Assembly (NCBI GenBank): GCA_017995595.1
Contig: JAGOIO010000043.1
Coordinates: 1 to 8,793 of the forward strand
Direction of reading: 5' to 3'
Length of the DNA stretch: 8,793 bases
Origin: a bacterium
Lineage (GTDB): Bacteria > Cyanobacteriota > Vampirovibrionia > Gastranaerophilales > Gastranaerophilaceae
The notes under the pieces were generated by a model. It saw nothing but the letters and a program-made list of their open reading frames with translations, did not search any database and was not told the DNA's origin. This document shows positions 1 to 7,112 of the stretch, piece by piece (the first letter of the stretch is position 1; the number at the start of each line of letters is the position of its first letter). The translations under genes and the position numbers were made by a program.

Positions 1-49
1 CTAAATGTAATTAATTTGAGCGTATTGGCTAATTAATTAGTTAAAATCT

Positions 50-913
50 TTAGTTAAATCCTTTTTTTACTTTTATTTCATCATCACAGACTTGTGCTAT
101 TGCACTTAGTTGCTTTTTGTATGTAAGGATTATTATCTCATCATTTTTAAATTCGTTATTATTTTTGATACTGTTTCCGACAAGAACTTTTTTTTGTTCT
201 TCTTCTGTTATTTCATTTTCTTGTAAATCAAGTAATTCTATTGGATTTAGAAGGCGAGTTGTTACTTCATTAATAGAGTTTAGCTTTTCTAATTCGGTTG
301 AATTCTCGATTCTCAATTTTCCGGCTTGTGTTCGTATAAGTCTTGAAAGATAAGCTCCGCATTCAAGTTCTTTTCCTATATCATGTGCCAGTGAGCGAAT
401 ATATGTTCCTTTTGAACATTTTATCAAAATATTTGCAATCTGTTTTTCTTCATTAAAATCTTTTATCTCAAGTTTGAAAATTGTTACTTTTCTTGGTTCG
501 ATTTTGACATCTTCACCTTTTCTAGCGTACTCATAAAGCTTTTTACCGTTAACTTTAATTGCAGAGTATATCGGAGGTAGTTGTGAAATTTCGCCTCTGT
601 AATGTTCAATGACATTTTCTAAATTCTTTTTTGTGATTCTTTTATCACTTTCAAAAACTGTTTTTCCATCAATGTCATAAGTATCTGTTGCTCGTCCAAA
701 TGAAACCTCTGCAACATACTCTTTATCATCATTTAAATATTCAATGAGTCTGGTAGCTTTACCTATTGCAATAGCTAAAACACCTTCGGCAAACGGGTCA
801 AGCGTTCCTGAATGACCAATTTGTCTTACTTTTGTAACTTTACGTAGTACAGAAACTACATCGTGAGATGTTATTCCACGAGGTTTATAGACATTTAAAA
901 AGCCAAATACCAC
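50..913 (-). CDS. truB: tRNA pseudouridine(55) synthase TruB
   Basis: This enzyme isomerises U55 in the T-loop of tRNAs to pseudouridine in the cytoplasm. The 287-aa product has the usual length and all the family motifs. The N-terminal GFLNVYKPRGITSHDVV block is at 4-20, and GHSGTLDPFAEGVL at 33-46 carries the catalytic aspartate D39. YSAIKVNGKKLYEYARKG is at 116-133 and KGTYIRSLAHDIG at 168-180. Residues from about 225 form the variable C-terminal region, probably a small PUA-like domain. The start is GTG (911-913), because the conserved N-terminal block begins three residues later and no ATG fits. GAGGAG lies about 11 nt upstream, inside the end of rbfA. The rbfA stop codon directly abuts this GTG in the same frame, so translational coupling is likely. 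It is the last gene of the ylxR-infB-rbfA-truB operon seen here. The 49 bp beyond its stop hold no clear gene or terminator. Confidence 0.97.
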   Translation of the reverse strand: MVFGFLNVYKPRGITSHDVVSVLRKVTKVRQIGHSGTLDPFAEGVLAIAIGKATRLIEYLNDDKEYVAEVSFGRATDTYDIDGKTVFESDKRITKKNLENVIEHYRGEISQLPPIYSAIKVNGKKLYEYARKGEDVKIEPRKVTIFKLEIKDFNEEKQIANILIKCSKGTYIRSLAHDIGKELECGAYLSRLIRTQAGKLRIENSTELEKLNSINEVTTRLLNPIELLDLQENEITEEEQKKVLVGNSIKNNNEFKNDEIIILTYKKQLSAIAQVCDDEIKVKKGFN

Positions 914-1270
914 TTATTTTATTTCTCCTCGAGAAATCTTGTTAATAAGTTCGGTAACTTTTGTACCACGTTCAATAGAATCGTCATATATAAATCTTAA
1001 TTCAGGTGTAAGTCTTAGTCTTATTCGCTTTCCGACTTCGTATCTTACTTTTGCAGTATTCTGTTCGATGGCTTCGATAGTTTTCTTTTTGTTCTCTTCG
1101 TCATTTCCGAATACGCTGTAATAAACTTTTGCAAAAGAATTATCATGAGAAACTTCTACATCAACTATTGAAACAATCCCTGAAATTCTTGAATCTTTTA
1201 TTTCTCGACGTAAAATGTCAGAGATTTCTCTCATCAATTCTTTTCTGACTCTTTCGTTTCTCAGTGTCAT
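914..1270 (-). CDS. rbfA: 30S ribosome-binding factor A
   Basis: RbfA is a cytoplasmic maturation factor that binds the immature 30S subunit near the 16S rRNA 5' end and helps its late assembly; it is linked to cold adaptation in well-studied bacteria. The 118-aa product has typical length. It reads as one KH-like domain: an N-terminal helix (about 5-25, RVRKELMREISDILRREIKD), the strand around VSIVDVEVSHDNSFAKVYYSVFG (33-55), and the family-typical LTPELRFIYDDSIERGTKV (87-105). The ATG is preceded by AAAGGA with 7 nt spacing. Only 14 nt separate it from infB upstream, and its TAA touches the truB GTG downstream. The infB-rbfA-truB order is the common bacterial one, so the identification is secure. 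Confidence 0.96.
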   Translation of the reverse strand: MTLRNERVRKELMREISDILRREIKDSRISGIVSIVDVEVSHDNSFAKVYYSVFGNDEENKKKTIEAIEQNTAKVRYEVGKRIRLRLTPELRFIYDDSIERGTKVTELINKISRGEIK

Positions 1271-1284
1271 TTTAAAATCCTTTA

Positions 1285-3957
1285 CTAATCTAAACTTACA
1301 CGTTCAATTTCTTCTGTTGTAGAAACTTCAATAATATCACCTTCTAGGATATCATTAAATTTAACAAAAGAAATACCGCATTCATACCCTTGAACGACTT
1401 CTTTTACGTCGTCTTTGAATCTCTTTAATTGGTCGATTGTTCCTTCAAATACGGTCTTACCTTCTCTAACAACCTTAGCAGTTTTGCCCTTTTGAATTTT
1501 ACCTTCAGTAACATAGCAACCTGCAATTTTAGTTGTCTTGCCGACTGTAAATATTTGTCTAACTTCTGCAGTCCCAAGAGAAACTTCCTTTATTTCAGGG
1601 TCAAGAAGAGATAACATTTTCTTTTCTAAGTCTTCAAGAATTTGATAAATGATATCATATTTCTTTATAACTACACCTTCTTTATCCGCTGCGGATTCGG
1701 CGTTTGTATCTTCTTTTACACCAAAGCCCAAGATAATGGCATTACTTGCTGAAGCAAGCATAACGTCGGCTTCAGAAATATCACCAACTCCAACGTGAAT
1801 AAGTTTAGGCATAATTTCTTTTGACTCAAGTTGAGTTACAGCCTGGGCAACAGCTTCAGCTGAACCGTTTGTATTTGCTTTGATAATCAAGTTTAATTGA
1901 ACGATGTCTTCATCACCTGCTGCTGATTCTCGTCTCATGTGAGCAGGAATCATTGCATCTAATCTTCTAGAACGTTCATTTTCTTTTCGTTCAGCAACAA
2001 TTTCTTTCATTTTCTTTTCGTTACCGACAACTTCAAAATGGTCGCCAGCGGTTGGAACTTCACCTAATCCAAGTATTTCTACCGGTGTTGATGGCTCTGC
2101 TTTTTGAACTCTTTCTCCTGCATCAGAAAGTAATGCTCTGACACGTCCTCCGACATTTCCTACAACAAGGCAACTTCCTACTCTAAGCGTTCCGTTTTGA
2201 ACAAGTAATGTTGCAACAGGACCTTTTCCTTTATCAAGATTTGCTTCAATAACAACACCTGATGCTGGAGCTTTAGGGTTTGCTCTTAAATCTGAAACAT
2301 CTGCTAAAAGCAAAATATAATCAAGCAACTCATCTATACCTGTTCCATTTAAAGCTGAAACTTTTACCGTAATTGTGTCTCCGCCCCATTCTTCAGGAAC
2401 AAGTCCGTGTTCTGTTAATTGTTGCAAAACTCTGTCAGGGTCTGCTCCCGGCTTATCAATTTTGTTTACAGCTACAATAATTGGTGTTTCTGCAGCTCTT
2501 GCGTGGTTTATTGCTTCTATTGTTTGAGGCATTATTCCGTCATCTGCTGCAACTACAAGTATTGCAATATCTGTAGCTTTTGCACCTCTGGCTCTCATCT
2601 CAGTAAATGCTTCGTGGCCCGGTGTATCCAAGAATACGATTTTTTTATCTTTAACATGAACTGAATATGCACCGATTGACTGTGTAATTCCACCGACTTC
2701 GGTTGCTACAATCTTGTGTTTTGAAGCTCTGATACTATCTAATAATGTAGTTTTACCATGGTCAACGTGTCCCATAATACTTACAACAGGAGCTCTTAAT
2801 TTTAATAATTTTTTATCTACGGCTTGAAGTGCTTTTTGTTTTTCTTCCTTTTTAAGCTCTTCTTTCATAAAGGCTTCAACGTCTTCTTCAACAACTTCAA
2901 GTTCAAATTCTGCACAAACTTTTTTTATTACGTCAACATCAATAAGTTGGTTTACTGTTGCCATAATTCCGTTCAACATCAAAAATTTTATAATTTCTGC
3001 AGGGGTTTTTTGAATTTTTTCAGATAACTCACTAATTGACATAGGTTGTGTAACAACAACTTTTGTAATTGCCTCAGCTTCTTCTTCCTTGTGTAATTTT
3101 TTCTTATGTTTTTGAGCTGCAGCTTTTTCTAGTGAAATTCTTTCTTGCTCTTCTTCTTTTGAATGAAAGTCTTTACCTTTTTTCTTTTCAAATTTCTTTC
3201 TTGTTCCACTTTTGTCATAGATTTCTTGTGGAATAATTCTTCTTTCCAATGGCTTTTTATCGTCATTGGTTTTATTATCAGGACGTGGAGCTCCGGGTCT
3301 TCTGTTTCTGTCAAAACCACCCTCTACAGGCTTTCCATCTTGATTAAATCTTTTCTTAAACGGAGGTCTGCCGTTTCCATTATTTTGACCATTATTATTT
3401 CCGTTAAAACCGCCTTCTCTGCGGTCGTTATTAAAGCGAGGTCTTCTGTCTCCGTTGTTATTGTTAAATCTTGATGCCGGACGTTCATTACGTTCATGAA
3501 AATTCTGTGGACGGTCTGGTCGTTCAGGTCGTTCATTATTTAACGGTTTTTTAGGAGCTCTTCTGACAATTTCCAATTTATTGGGCTGATGTCTTACCAC
3601 TTCTATTTTTGATGCAGGTTGTGCAGGCTTATGTACTGAAGTCGTTTTCTCAGCTCTTTCAATTCTTTCAGGTTTTTCAATCTTTTTAGCGACTTCTTTT
3701 GTAGTTTCTTTTTCTACTACTGTCGGTTTTGTGTCTGTATTCTTTGCTTTTTTTACAATAAAAGCTTTTGGTTTTTTAACTTCAATTTTTGAACCGTTTG
3801 CGATAAATTCTTTTAATCTTCTGACTTGGTCAGGAGTTACAGAGCTGGAATGTGTTTTGACCGGAATTGATAATGTTGCAAATTTAGCTAAAACCTCCTT
3901 GCTTGTAAGGTTTAACTCTTTTGCCAATTCATTTACTCTAATGTTTTCTACCGTCAT
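1285..3957 (-). CDS. infB: translation initiation factor IF-2
   Basis: IF2 is the GTPase that brings fMet-tRNA to the 30S subunit and promotes subunit joining. The 890-aa product shows the full architecture. A first IF2_N helical domain is at about 1-55. A long charged linker (about 60-300) follows, which is Asn/Gly/Arg/Pro-rich between 140 and 228. A second IF2_N domain lies at about 303-355. The G domain has GHVDHGKT (396-403), DTPGH (444-448), NKID (498-501) and SALNG (534-538). Domain II and the linker helix follow, and the C-terminal fMet-tRNA-binding domain ends near 890. The ATG start has only a weak GGA-type ribosome binding site 8 nt upstream, but the IF2_N fold begins at once, so the start is well placed. 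The gene lies 44 nt after ylxR and 14 nt before rbfA. The open frame is continuous with no sign of frameshift. Confidence 0.98.
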   Translation of the reverse strand: MTVENIRVNELAKELNLTSKEVLAKFATLSIPVKTHSSSVTPDQVRRLKEFIANGSKIEVKKPKAFIVKKAKNTDTKPTVVEKETTKEVAKKIEKPERIERAEKTTSVHKPAQPASKIEVVRHQPNKLEIVRRAPKKPLNNERPERPDRPQNFHERNERPASRFNNNNGDRRPRFNNDRREGGFNGNNNGQNNGNGRPPFKKRFNQDGKPVEGGFDRNRRPGAPRPDNKTNDDKKPLERRIIPQEIYDKSGTRKKFEKKKGKDFHSKEEEQERISLEKAAAQKHKKKLHKEEEAEAITKVVVTQPMSISELSEKIQKTPAEIIKFLMLNGIMATVNQLIDVDVIKKVCAEFELEVVEEDVEAFMKEELKKEEKQKALQAVDKKLLKLRAPVVSIMGHVDHGKTTLLDSIRASKHKIVATEVGGITQSIGAYSVHVKDKKIVFLDTPGHEAFTEMRARGAKATDIAILVVAADDGIMPQTIEAINHARAAETPIIVAVNKIDKPGADPDRVLQQLTEHGLVPEEWGGDTITVKVSALNGTGIDELLDYILLLADVSDLRANPKAPASGVVIEANLDKGKGPVATLLVQNGTLRVGSCLVVGNVGGRVRALLSDAGERVQKAEPSTPVEILGLGEVPTAGDHFEVVGNEKKMKEIVAERKENERSRRLDAMIPAHMRRESAAGDEDIVQLNLIIKANTNGSAEAVAQAVTQLESKEIMPKLIHVGVGDISEADVMLASASNAIILGFGVKEDTNAESAADKEGVVIKKYDIIYQILEDLEKKMLSLLDPEIKEVSLGTAEVRQIFTVGKTTKIAGCYVTEGKIQKGKTAKVVREGKTVFEGTIDQLKRFKDDVKEVVQGYECGISFVKFNDILEGDIIEVSTTEEIERVSLD

Positions 3958-4001
3958 ATATTATTTCCAATCTGTATTTACTGTCTTATAATATCATAAA
4001 T

Positions 4002-4262
4002 TTAATCCTTATGAATATTCTTTAACTTTTCTTCTAGTTCTTCTGATAAATTAGCTTTCAAAAATTTTTGCAACTTGTTTTTTTTAAAAGCATTTTTTAT
4101 ACACGTATCATTATAGCAAAGATATGCAGATCTGCCAAATATTTTTGAATTCGGGTTAATAAATACGTTACCCGTATTACTTTCTCGGGTAATTTTTATT
4201 AGCTCGTCTCGGTTTTTCATTTCGAAACAACCAATACATTTGCGTTGAATATCTTTTGTCAT
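4002..4262 (-). CDS. ylxR: YlxR/RnpM family RNA-binding protein (DUF448)
   Basis: This 86-aa protein belongs to the YlxR family, found between nusA and infB in many bacteria. In Bacillus subtilis a member (RnpM) binds and modulates RNase P. The sequence shows the conserved N-terminal RKCIGC (7-12) and the GR-x-AYLC signature as GRSAYLC (43-49), where most relatives have GRGAYxC. A further Cys is at 54, and a basic lysine-rich helix (about 55-70) is suited to RNA contact. The ATG has only a weak purine-rich region upstream and no good Shine-Dalgarno. It is the first gene of the infB operon here. The usual upstream neighbours rimP and nusA are absent; the prfA terminator lies immediately upstream instead. 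I found no convincing promoter in the roughly 45 bp between that hairpin and the ATG, so read-through or a weak promoter may drive it. Confidence 0.9.
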   Translation of the reverse strand: MTKDIQRKCIGCFEMKNRDELIKITRESNTGNVFINPNSKIFGRSAYLCYNDTCIKNAFKKNKLQKFLKANLSEELEEKLKNIHKD

Positions 4263-4304
4263 AAATTTACTTTATCACAAATGTTTTAGTGAGTAAAGTA
4301 TAGT

Positions 4305-4342
4305 AAAAGAACCTTCAAAATATTTGTTTTGAAGGTTCTTAA
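4305..4342 (-). terminator. Rho-independent terminator after prfA
   Basis: A 14-bp perfect stem (4307-4320 with 4327-4340; core GAACCTTC/GAAGGTTC) encloses a 6-nt loop about 34 nt beyond the prfA stop. On the minus strand the stem runs into TTCTTTTACTATAC, a T-rich though broken tail. On the plus strand it is followed by an A run, so it is oriented to end prfA. The tail is not an ideal U tract, so partial read-through into ylxR is possible. Confidence 0.75.
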
Positions 4343-4373
4343 AAAATCGTTTATTTGAATGAGCTTGTGTTAT

Positions 4374-5459
4374 TTACGCATTAATTTCTGCTAATTTTTC
4401 AAGCTTTTTCTTTTGGTCAAATTCAACAAGCATGTCTAATAATTCGTCCATATCTCCGTCAATTACGGTATTAACATTTAAGTTTTGTCCGATTCTGTGG
4501 TCTGTTAAACGACCTTGAGGGAAGTTATATGTTCTTATACGTTCACTTCTATCACCTGTTCCGACTTGAGAACGTCTAAGGTCTGTTATTTCTTGAGTTT
4601 GTTTTTGAACTTCTAAATCATACAATTTAGCTTTCAAAATTTGCATTGCTCTTTCTTTGTTTTGAAGTTGAGAACGTTCTTCTGTACAGAAAATCATAAT
4701 TCCTGTAGGTTTGTGGAATAATCTTGCGGCTGTTTCTACCTTGTTTACGTTCTGTCCGCCTGCACCACCTGAACGTGCTGTTGACATCTCTATATCTTCT
4801 GGTTTTATTTCTATTTCTACGTCATCAACTTCCGGCATAACTGCTACTGTTGCGGTTGATGTATGAACTCTTCCTTGTGATTCGGTTTGAGGTACACGCT
4901 GTACTCTATGAACTCCTGATTCGTATTTTAATCTTGAGTAAACGCTATCACCTTTTATTGATACAATAATTTCTGAAAAGCCTCCGGCTTCGCAATCTGT
5001 TTTACTCAAAATCTCTGTATTCCAACCCATTTTGTCTGCATATTTTGAGTACATTCTAAATAAATCGCCTGCAAAAATGTTTGCTTCATCTCCGCCTGCT
5101 CCGCCTCTTATTTCCAACATAATATCCTTGTCGTCCATTGGGTCTCTTGGCAATAGCAAAACTTTCATTTTTTCGTCGTATTCAGGTAATTTTGCTTCAT
5201 GTGCTTCAATGTCAGCTCTTAAAAAGCCTTTCATCTCTTCGTCTTTTTCGGCTTTTAAAAGCTCTTTTGCATCATTAATCTCTTCTGTTGCATTCTTCCA
5301 AGCATGATAAAGCTCAACTGTCTCTTCCATCGCTTTTCTTTGTTTTGAAAGAGTTTTGAATTTTTCATAATCCTGTATTATTTCGGGTTTTGATAAAGTC
5401 TCACCCAATTCTACATATTTTTTTTCTATTTGCTCTATTTGAGCAATCATATCTTCCAT
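4374..5459 (-). CDS. prfA: peptide chain release factor 1
   Basis: RF1 recognises UAA and UAG in the ribosomal A site and triggers hydrolysis of peptidyl-tRNA. The 361-aa product has the standard length. An N-terminal coiled-coil-rich domain spans about 1-95. The conserved EIRGGAGGDEANIFAGDLFRMY block follows at about 116-137. The codon-recognition PxT motif is present as PQT (190-192) in HRVQRVPQTESQGRVHTS; this identifies RF1 rather than RF2, which has SPF. The catalytic GGQ is at 234-236 in SGGAGGQNVNKVETA. The first ATG is preferred over the one at codon 4 because AAAGGA sits 7 nt upstream of it. A promoter and hairpins on both sides suggest it can be transcribed alone. RF1 near rpmE recalls cyanobacterial gene order. 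Confidence 0.98.
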   Translation of the reverse strand: MEDMIAQIEQIEKKYVELGETLSKPEIIQDYEKFKTLSKQRKAMEETVELYHAWKNATEEINDAKELLKAEKDEEMKGFLRADIEAHEAKLPEYDEKMKVLLLPRDPMDDKDIMLEIRGGAGGDEANIFAGDLFRMYSKYADKMGWNTEILSKTDCEAGGFSEIIVSIKGDSVYSRLKYESGVHRVQRVPQTESQGRVHTSTATVAVMPEVDDVEIEIKPEDIEMSTARSGGAGGQNVNKVETAARLFHKPTGIMIFCTEERSQLQNKERAMQILKAKLYDLEVQKQTQEITDLRRSQVGTGDRSERIRTYNFPQGRLTDHRIGQNLNVNTVIDGDMDELLDMLVEFDQKKKLEKLAEINA

Positions 5460-5494
5460 AAGATTTTCCTTTATAAATTTATTGTCATACTTAA

Positions 5495-5523
5495 ATTATA
5501 TCAGGAAAATAAAATTCTGTCCT
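5495..5523 (-). promoter_or_regulatory. sigma70-type promoter of prfA
   Basis: On the minus strand there is AGGACA (5518-5523), a 17-bp spacer and a perfect TATAAT (5495-5500). It lies between the thyX terminator and the prfA ribosome binding site. The predicted transcript start, near 5488, leaves a leader of about 30 nt. Confidence 0.7.
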
Positions 5524-5540
5524 ATATTCTCTGATATATG

Positions 5541-5572
5541 TGAAAAGCTCGAAATATTAATATTTCGAGCTT
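5541..5572 (-). terminator. Terminator after thyX (28-bp perfect palindrome)
   Basis: Positions 5545-5572 form a perfect 28-bp palindrome (AAGCTCGAAATATT and its complement). It folds as a 12-bp stem with a TTAA loop. It starts about 6 nt beyond the thyX stop, and on the minus strand continues as TTTTCACATATA, a short T run. The position and orientation fit an intrinsic terminator for thyX. Confidence 0.7.
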
Positions 5573-5578
5573 CTGAAA

Positions 5579-6283
5579 TTATTTATTTAATTCTTCTTTT
5601 TTAGGCGTTCTACCGCAAGACTTTGCTTCATCACAAAATCCAAGGCTTTCGCATTTTGGAACAAGATAAGGCTTTAGCCAAGGCTCTTCTTTTGTGAGAG
5701 CTTCACACATTTTCTTAACCATTGTTCTTATTTCAAATTGTGCTCTTGTGCAAAGTCTTAAATTTGCTATGTGTATAAGTTCTCTCAAATTAAGGCTCAT
5801 TACCAAGGCTGAAGAAGCTGCATTTGGCATTACAAATCTTGCATCTTCTGCAGGAATTCCGGCTTCAACAAATTCTTGATAGGTGTTTGATATTTCACTC
5901 ATGAATTTTTCAAATTTTTCTTTTAATTCTTTATTTTTTTCAATAGTTGGCGGAATAATATAGTCAAATTGACCTTTTTCTTTAACGTATCTTTGAGATT
6001 TTTGTGAAAATGAAGCATGTCTGTGTCGTACAAGCTGATGTGTACAAGCTCTTGATACATTTGAAATGGCGAAACTTACTTGAATGTGTTCTATCGTAGA
6101 GTAATGCCCTGAAGCAACAACCTTACTTATCAGATTAAGCATTTTCTCATTGTCAACAGCTTTTTCATAAATATTTTCAGGACTATCTGCACTGTAACAA
6201 GTTCTGCAAGCTGTGTATATTGTCTTTAGCATATTTTCAGGTTTTGAAATAAGTTTTACCTGAGGTTCGTTTGTTCTTTCCAT
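5579..6283 (-). CDS. thyX: FAD-dependent thymidylate synthase ThyX
   Basis: ThyX makes dTMP from dUMP using methylene-tetrahydrofolate, FAD and NADPH. It is unrelated in fold to ThyA and spares the dihydrofolate reductase step. The 234-aa product carries the ThyX signature as RHRHASFSQKSQRY (86-99), of the RHRxxSxSxxSxR variety. It also has the substrate-binding region PAEDARFVMPNAASSALVMS (144-163) and NLRLCTRAQFEIR (174-186). The C-terminal tail has three evenly spaced cysteines, C211, C217 and C223 (C-x5-C-x5-C), ending in SCGRTPKK. Tails of this sort occur in some anaerobe ThyX proteins and might bind a metal. GGAG lies 5-6 nt before the ATG. The gene sits between rpmE and prfA with hairpins on each side. 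A possible weak promoter (TTGAAA, 17 bp, TAGAAA) overlaps the upstream hairpin. Confidence 0.96.
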   Translation of the reverse strand: MERTNEPQVKLISKPENMLKTIYTACRTCYSADSPENIYEKAVDNEKMLNLISKVVASGHYSTIEHIQVSFAISNVSRACTHQLVRHRHASFSQKSQRYVKEKGQFDYIIPPTIEKNKELKEKFEKFMSEISNTYQEFVEAGIPAEDARFVMPNAASSALVMSLNLRELIHIANLRLCTRAQFEIRTMVKKMCEALTKEEPWLKPYLVPKCESLGFCDEAKSCGRTPKKEELNK

Positions 6284-6310
6284 ATCTTCTCCAAAAATAT
6301 ATTTCTAAAT

Positions 6311-6347
6311 ACAATTATAGCCCATTTCAAAAGATGGGCTATATTGT
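6311..6347 (-). terminator. Hairpin between rpmE and thyX, probable terminator
   Basis: A 10-bp stem TATAGCCCAT (6316-6325) with ATGGGCTATA (6334-6343) has an 8-nt loop. It extends by four more pairs past a single bulged T. It lies about 40 nt beyond the rpmE stop. The minus-strand tail (TTGTATTTAG) is only moderately T-rich, so termination may be partial and thyX may be reached by read-through. The same arm contains a TATAAT on the minus strand, without a matching -35. Confidence 0.5.
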
Positions 6348-6386
6348 AAATTAAATAAAATTCGATTACTAAAAAAATCTGAAAAT

Positions 6387-6596
6387 CTATTTCTTTTCGA
6401 TTTTTTCGTATCTTTTCTTAAATCTTTCAACTCTACCTTCAGAGTCAAGAATCTTTTGTTGACCTGTATAGAATGGGTGGCAATTGTTGCAAATTTCAAC
6501 GGTGATGTTTTCTTCAACAGAACCTGTTTCAATTTCGTTACCGCAAACACATTTTATAACGGTTTTCTTATAATCTGGGTGTATTCCTTCTTTCAT
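6387..6596 (-). CDS. rpmE: 50S ribosomal protein L31, zinc-binding (C+) type
   Basis: L31 is a small 50S protein that also helps bridge the subunits. The 69-aa product begins MKEGIHPDYKKTVIKCVCGN and has the four zinc-ligand cysteines of the C+ form, C16 and C18 (CVC) and C36 and C39 (CNNC). These are followed by the conserved HPFYTGQQ. The basic C-terminal end (RVERFKKRYEKIEKK) is expected for rRNA contact. The ATG is preceded by AAAGG with about 7-8 nt spacing, and a strong promoter lies just upstream. In cyanobacteria rpmE commonly sits just before prfA; here thyX lies between them. Confidence 0.97.
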   Translation of the reverse strand: MKEGIHPDYKKTVIKCVCGNEIETGSVEENITVEICNNCHPFYTGQQKILDSEGRVERFKKRYEKIEKK

Positions 6597-6620
6597 GACT
6601 GTACCTTTCTTGTATTATAA

Positions 6621-6649
6621 TTTATATTATCGGCTTAATTTTTTGTCCA
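6621..6649 (-). promoter_or_regulatory. sigma70-type promoter of rpmE
   Basis: Minus strand TGGACA (6644-6649), a 17-bp spacer and TATAAA (6621-6626) each match the consensus at 5 of 6 bases. The leader before the rpmE ATG is only about 17 nt. A GCTTAA/TTAAGC inverted repeat (6633-6638 with 6654-6659) brackets the -35 element and could be an operator, though it is short. Confidence 0.7.
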
Positions 6650-6748
6650 TAATTTAAGCACACTTATCGACAATATGAATTATAACCTCGTAAAGAAATA
6701 AGTGCAAGCATATTTTAATTTTAATTACAATAATGCTTAACACAAAGC

Positions 6749-6781
6749 AAAAAAATCTATATAGCCGATTTAAAATCGGTT
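6749..6781 (-). terminator. Weak candidate terminator after the small lipoprotein gene
   Basis: On the minus strand AACCGAT/ATCGGCT pairs (6763-6769 with 6775-6781, one G-U pair) around a short AT loop. A run of seven T (6749-6755) follows about 7 nt later. The gap between stem and T run makes this weaker than the other terminators here. An alternative fold with AAAATCG at about 6785-6795 is possible. Confidence 0.35.
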
Positions 6782-6804
6782 AAAAATTTATCGATTTTCA
6801 AATA

Positions 6805-7059
6805 CTATCTTTTTAGGCTTTTGAAATCAAAATTCACATCTTTTGGACCAAAGTTTACAACATCAGCATCATCTTGATTGTTAGTAGAGCCAAGATAAAC
6901 TACACCTGATGAATTTTGTGAATTTAAGGCTTTTCCGGGCAAAGAATCAGTGTTTACCCAAGCTGAGTGATGTTGACTCTTGCACCCGACTGTGGTAATT
7001 CCAACTAAAAACAGTAATGCGAAAACGATAATAAGTATTTTGCTTTTCGGGATATTCAT
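6805..7059 (-). CDS. Small secreted or lipoprotein-like protein, function unknown
   Basis: I do not recognise this 84-aa protein. It begins MNIPKSK followed by a hydrophobic stretch (ILIIVFALLFLVGITTV, 8-24) and then GCKSQ with a single cysteine at 26. That looks like a lipoprotein signal peptide, though the -3 residue is Thr rather than the usual Leu. If it is not lipidated, it would be a single-pass anchor. The mature part is hydrophilic and rich in Asn, Ser and Asp, with SAWVNTDSLPGKAL near the start and DVVNFGPKDVNFDFKSLKR at the end. I chose the ATG at 7057-7059 because AGAGGG lies 8 nt upstream of it and the n-region follows directly. A GTG 20 codons further upstream would put the hydrophobic segment too deep and overlap the promoter. 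It has its own promoter and appears monocistronic. Confidence 0.75.
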   Translation of the reverse strand: MNIPKSKILIIVFALLFLVGITTVGCKSQHHSAWVNTDSLPGKALNSQNSSGVVYLGSTNNQDDADVVNFGPKDVNFDFKSLKR

Positions 7060-7083
7060 GATTGCTACCCTCTTATCTTTATT

Positions 7084-7112
7084 ATTATAACTCTTTTTAT
7101 AAATGTGTACAA
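7084..7112 (-). promoter_or_regulatory. Promoter of the small lipoprotein-like gene
   Basis: Minus strand TTGTAC (7107-7112; TGTACA one base over is an equal alternative), a 17-bp spacer and a perfect TATAAT (7084-7089). The predicted start falls near 7077, just before the AGAGGG ribosome binding site. This supports the shorter start codon at 7059, because the GTG at 7119 would lie upstream of the transcript. Confidence 0.6.

Noticed and set aside
29..40. CTAATTAATTAG palindrome after truB
   Set aside because: It is AT-only apart from the end bases and has no T tract, so it is neither a convincing terminator nor an operator.
3163..3474. 103-aa plus-strand open frame
   Set aside because: It is antisense to the repetitive infB linker, hydrophobic by reverse reading of Lys/Arg codons, with no expression signals.
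3129..3536. Two minus-strand open frames of 63 and 70 aa inside infB
   Set aside because: They are a shifted frame of the low-complexity linker. The IF2 frame is continuous through the region, and the shadows have no ribosome binding site.
6305..6550. 81-aa minus-strand open frame
   Set aside because: It overlaps rpmE in another frame and runs through the downstream hairpin; rpmE is certain.
6661..6704. CACTTAT/ATAAGTG inverted repeat upstream of rpmE
   Set aside because: The arms are 7 bp with a 30-nt loop in AT-rich DNA; chance is the simpler explanation.
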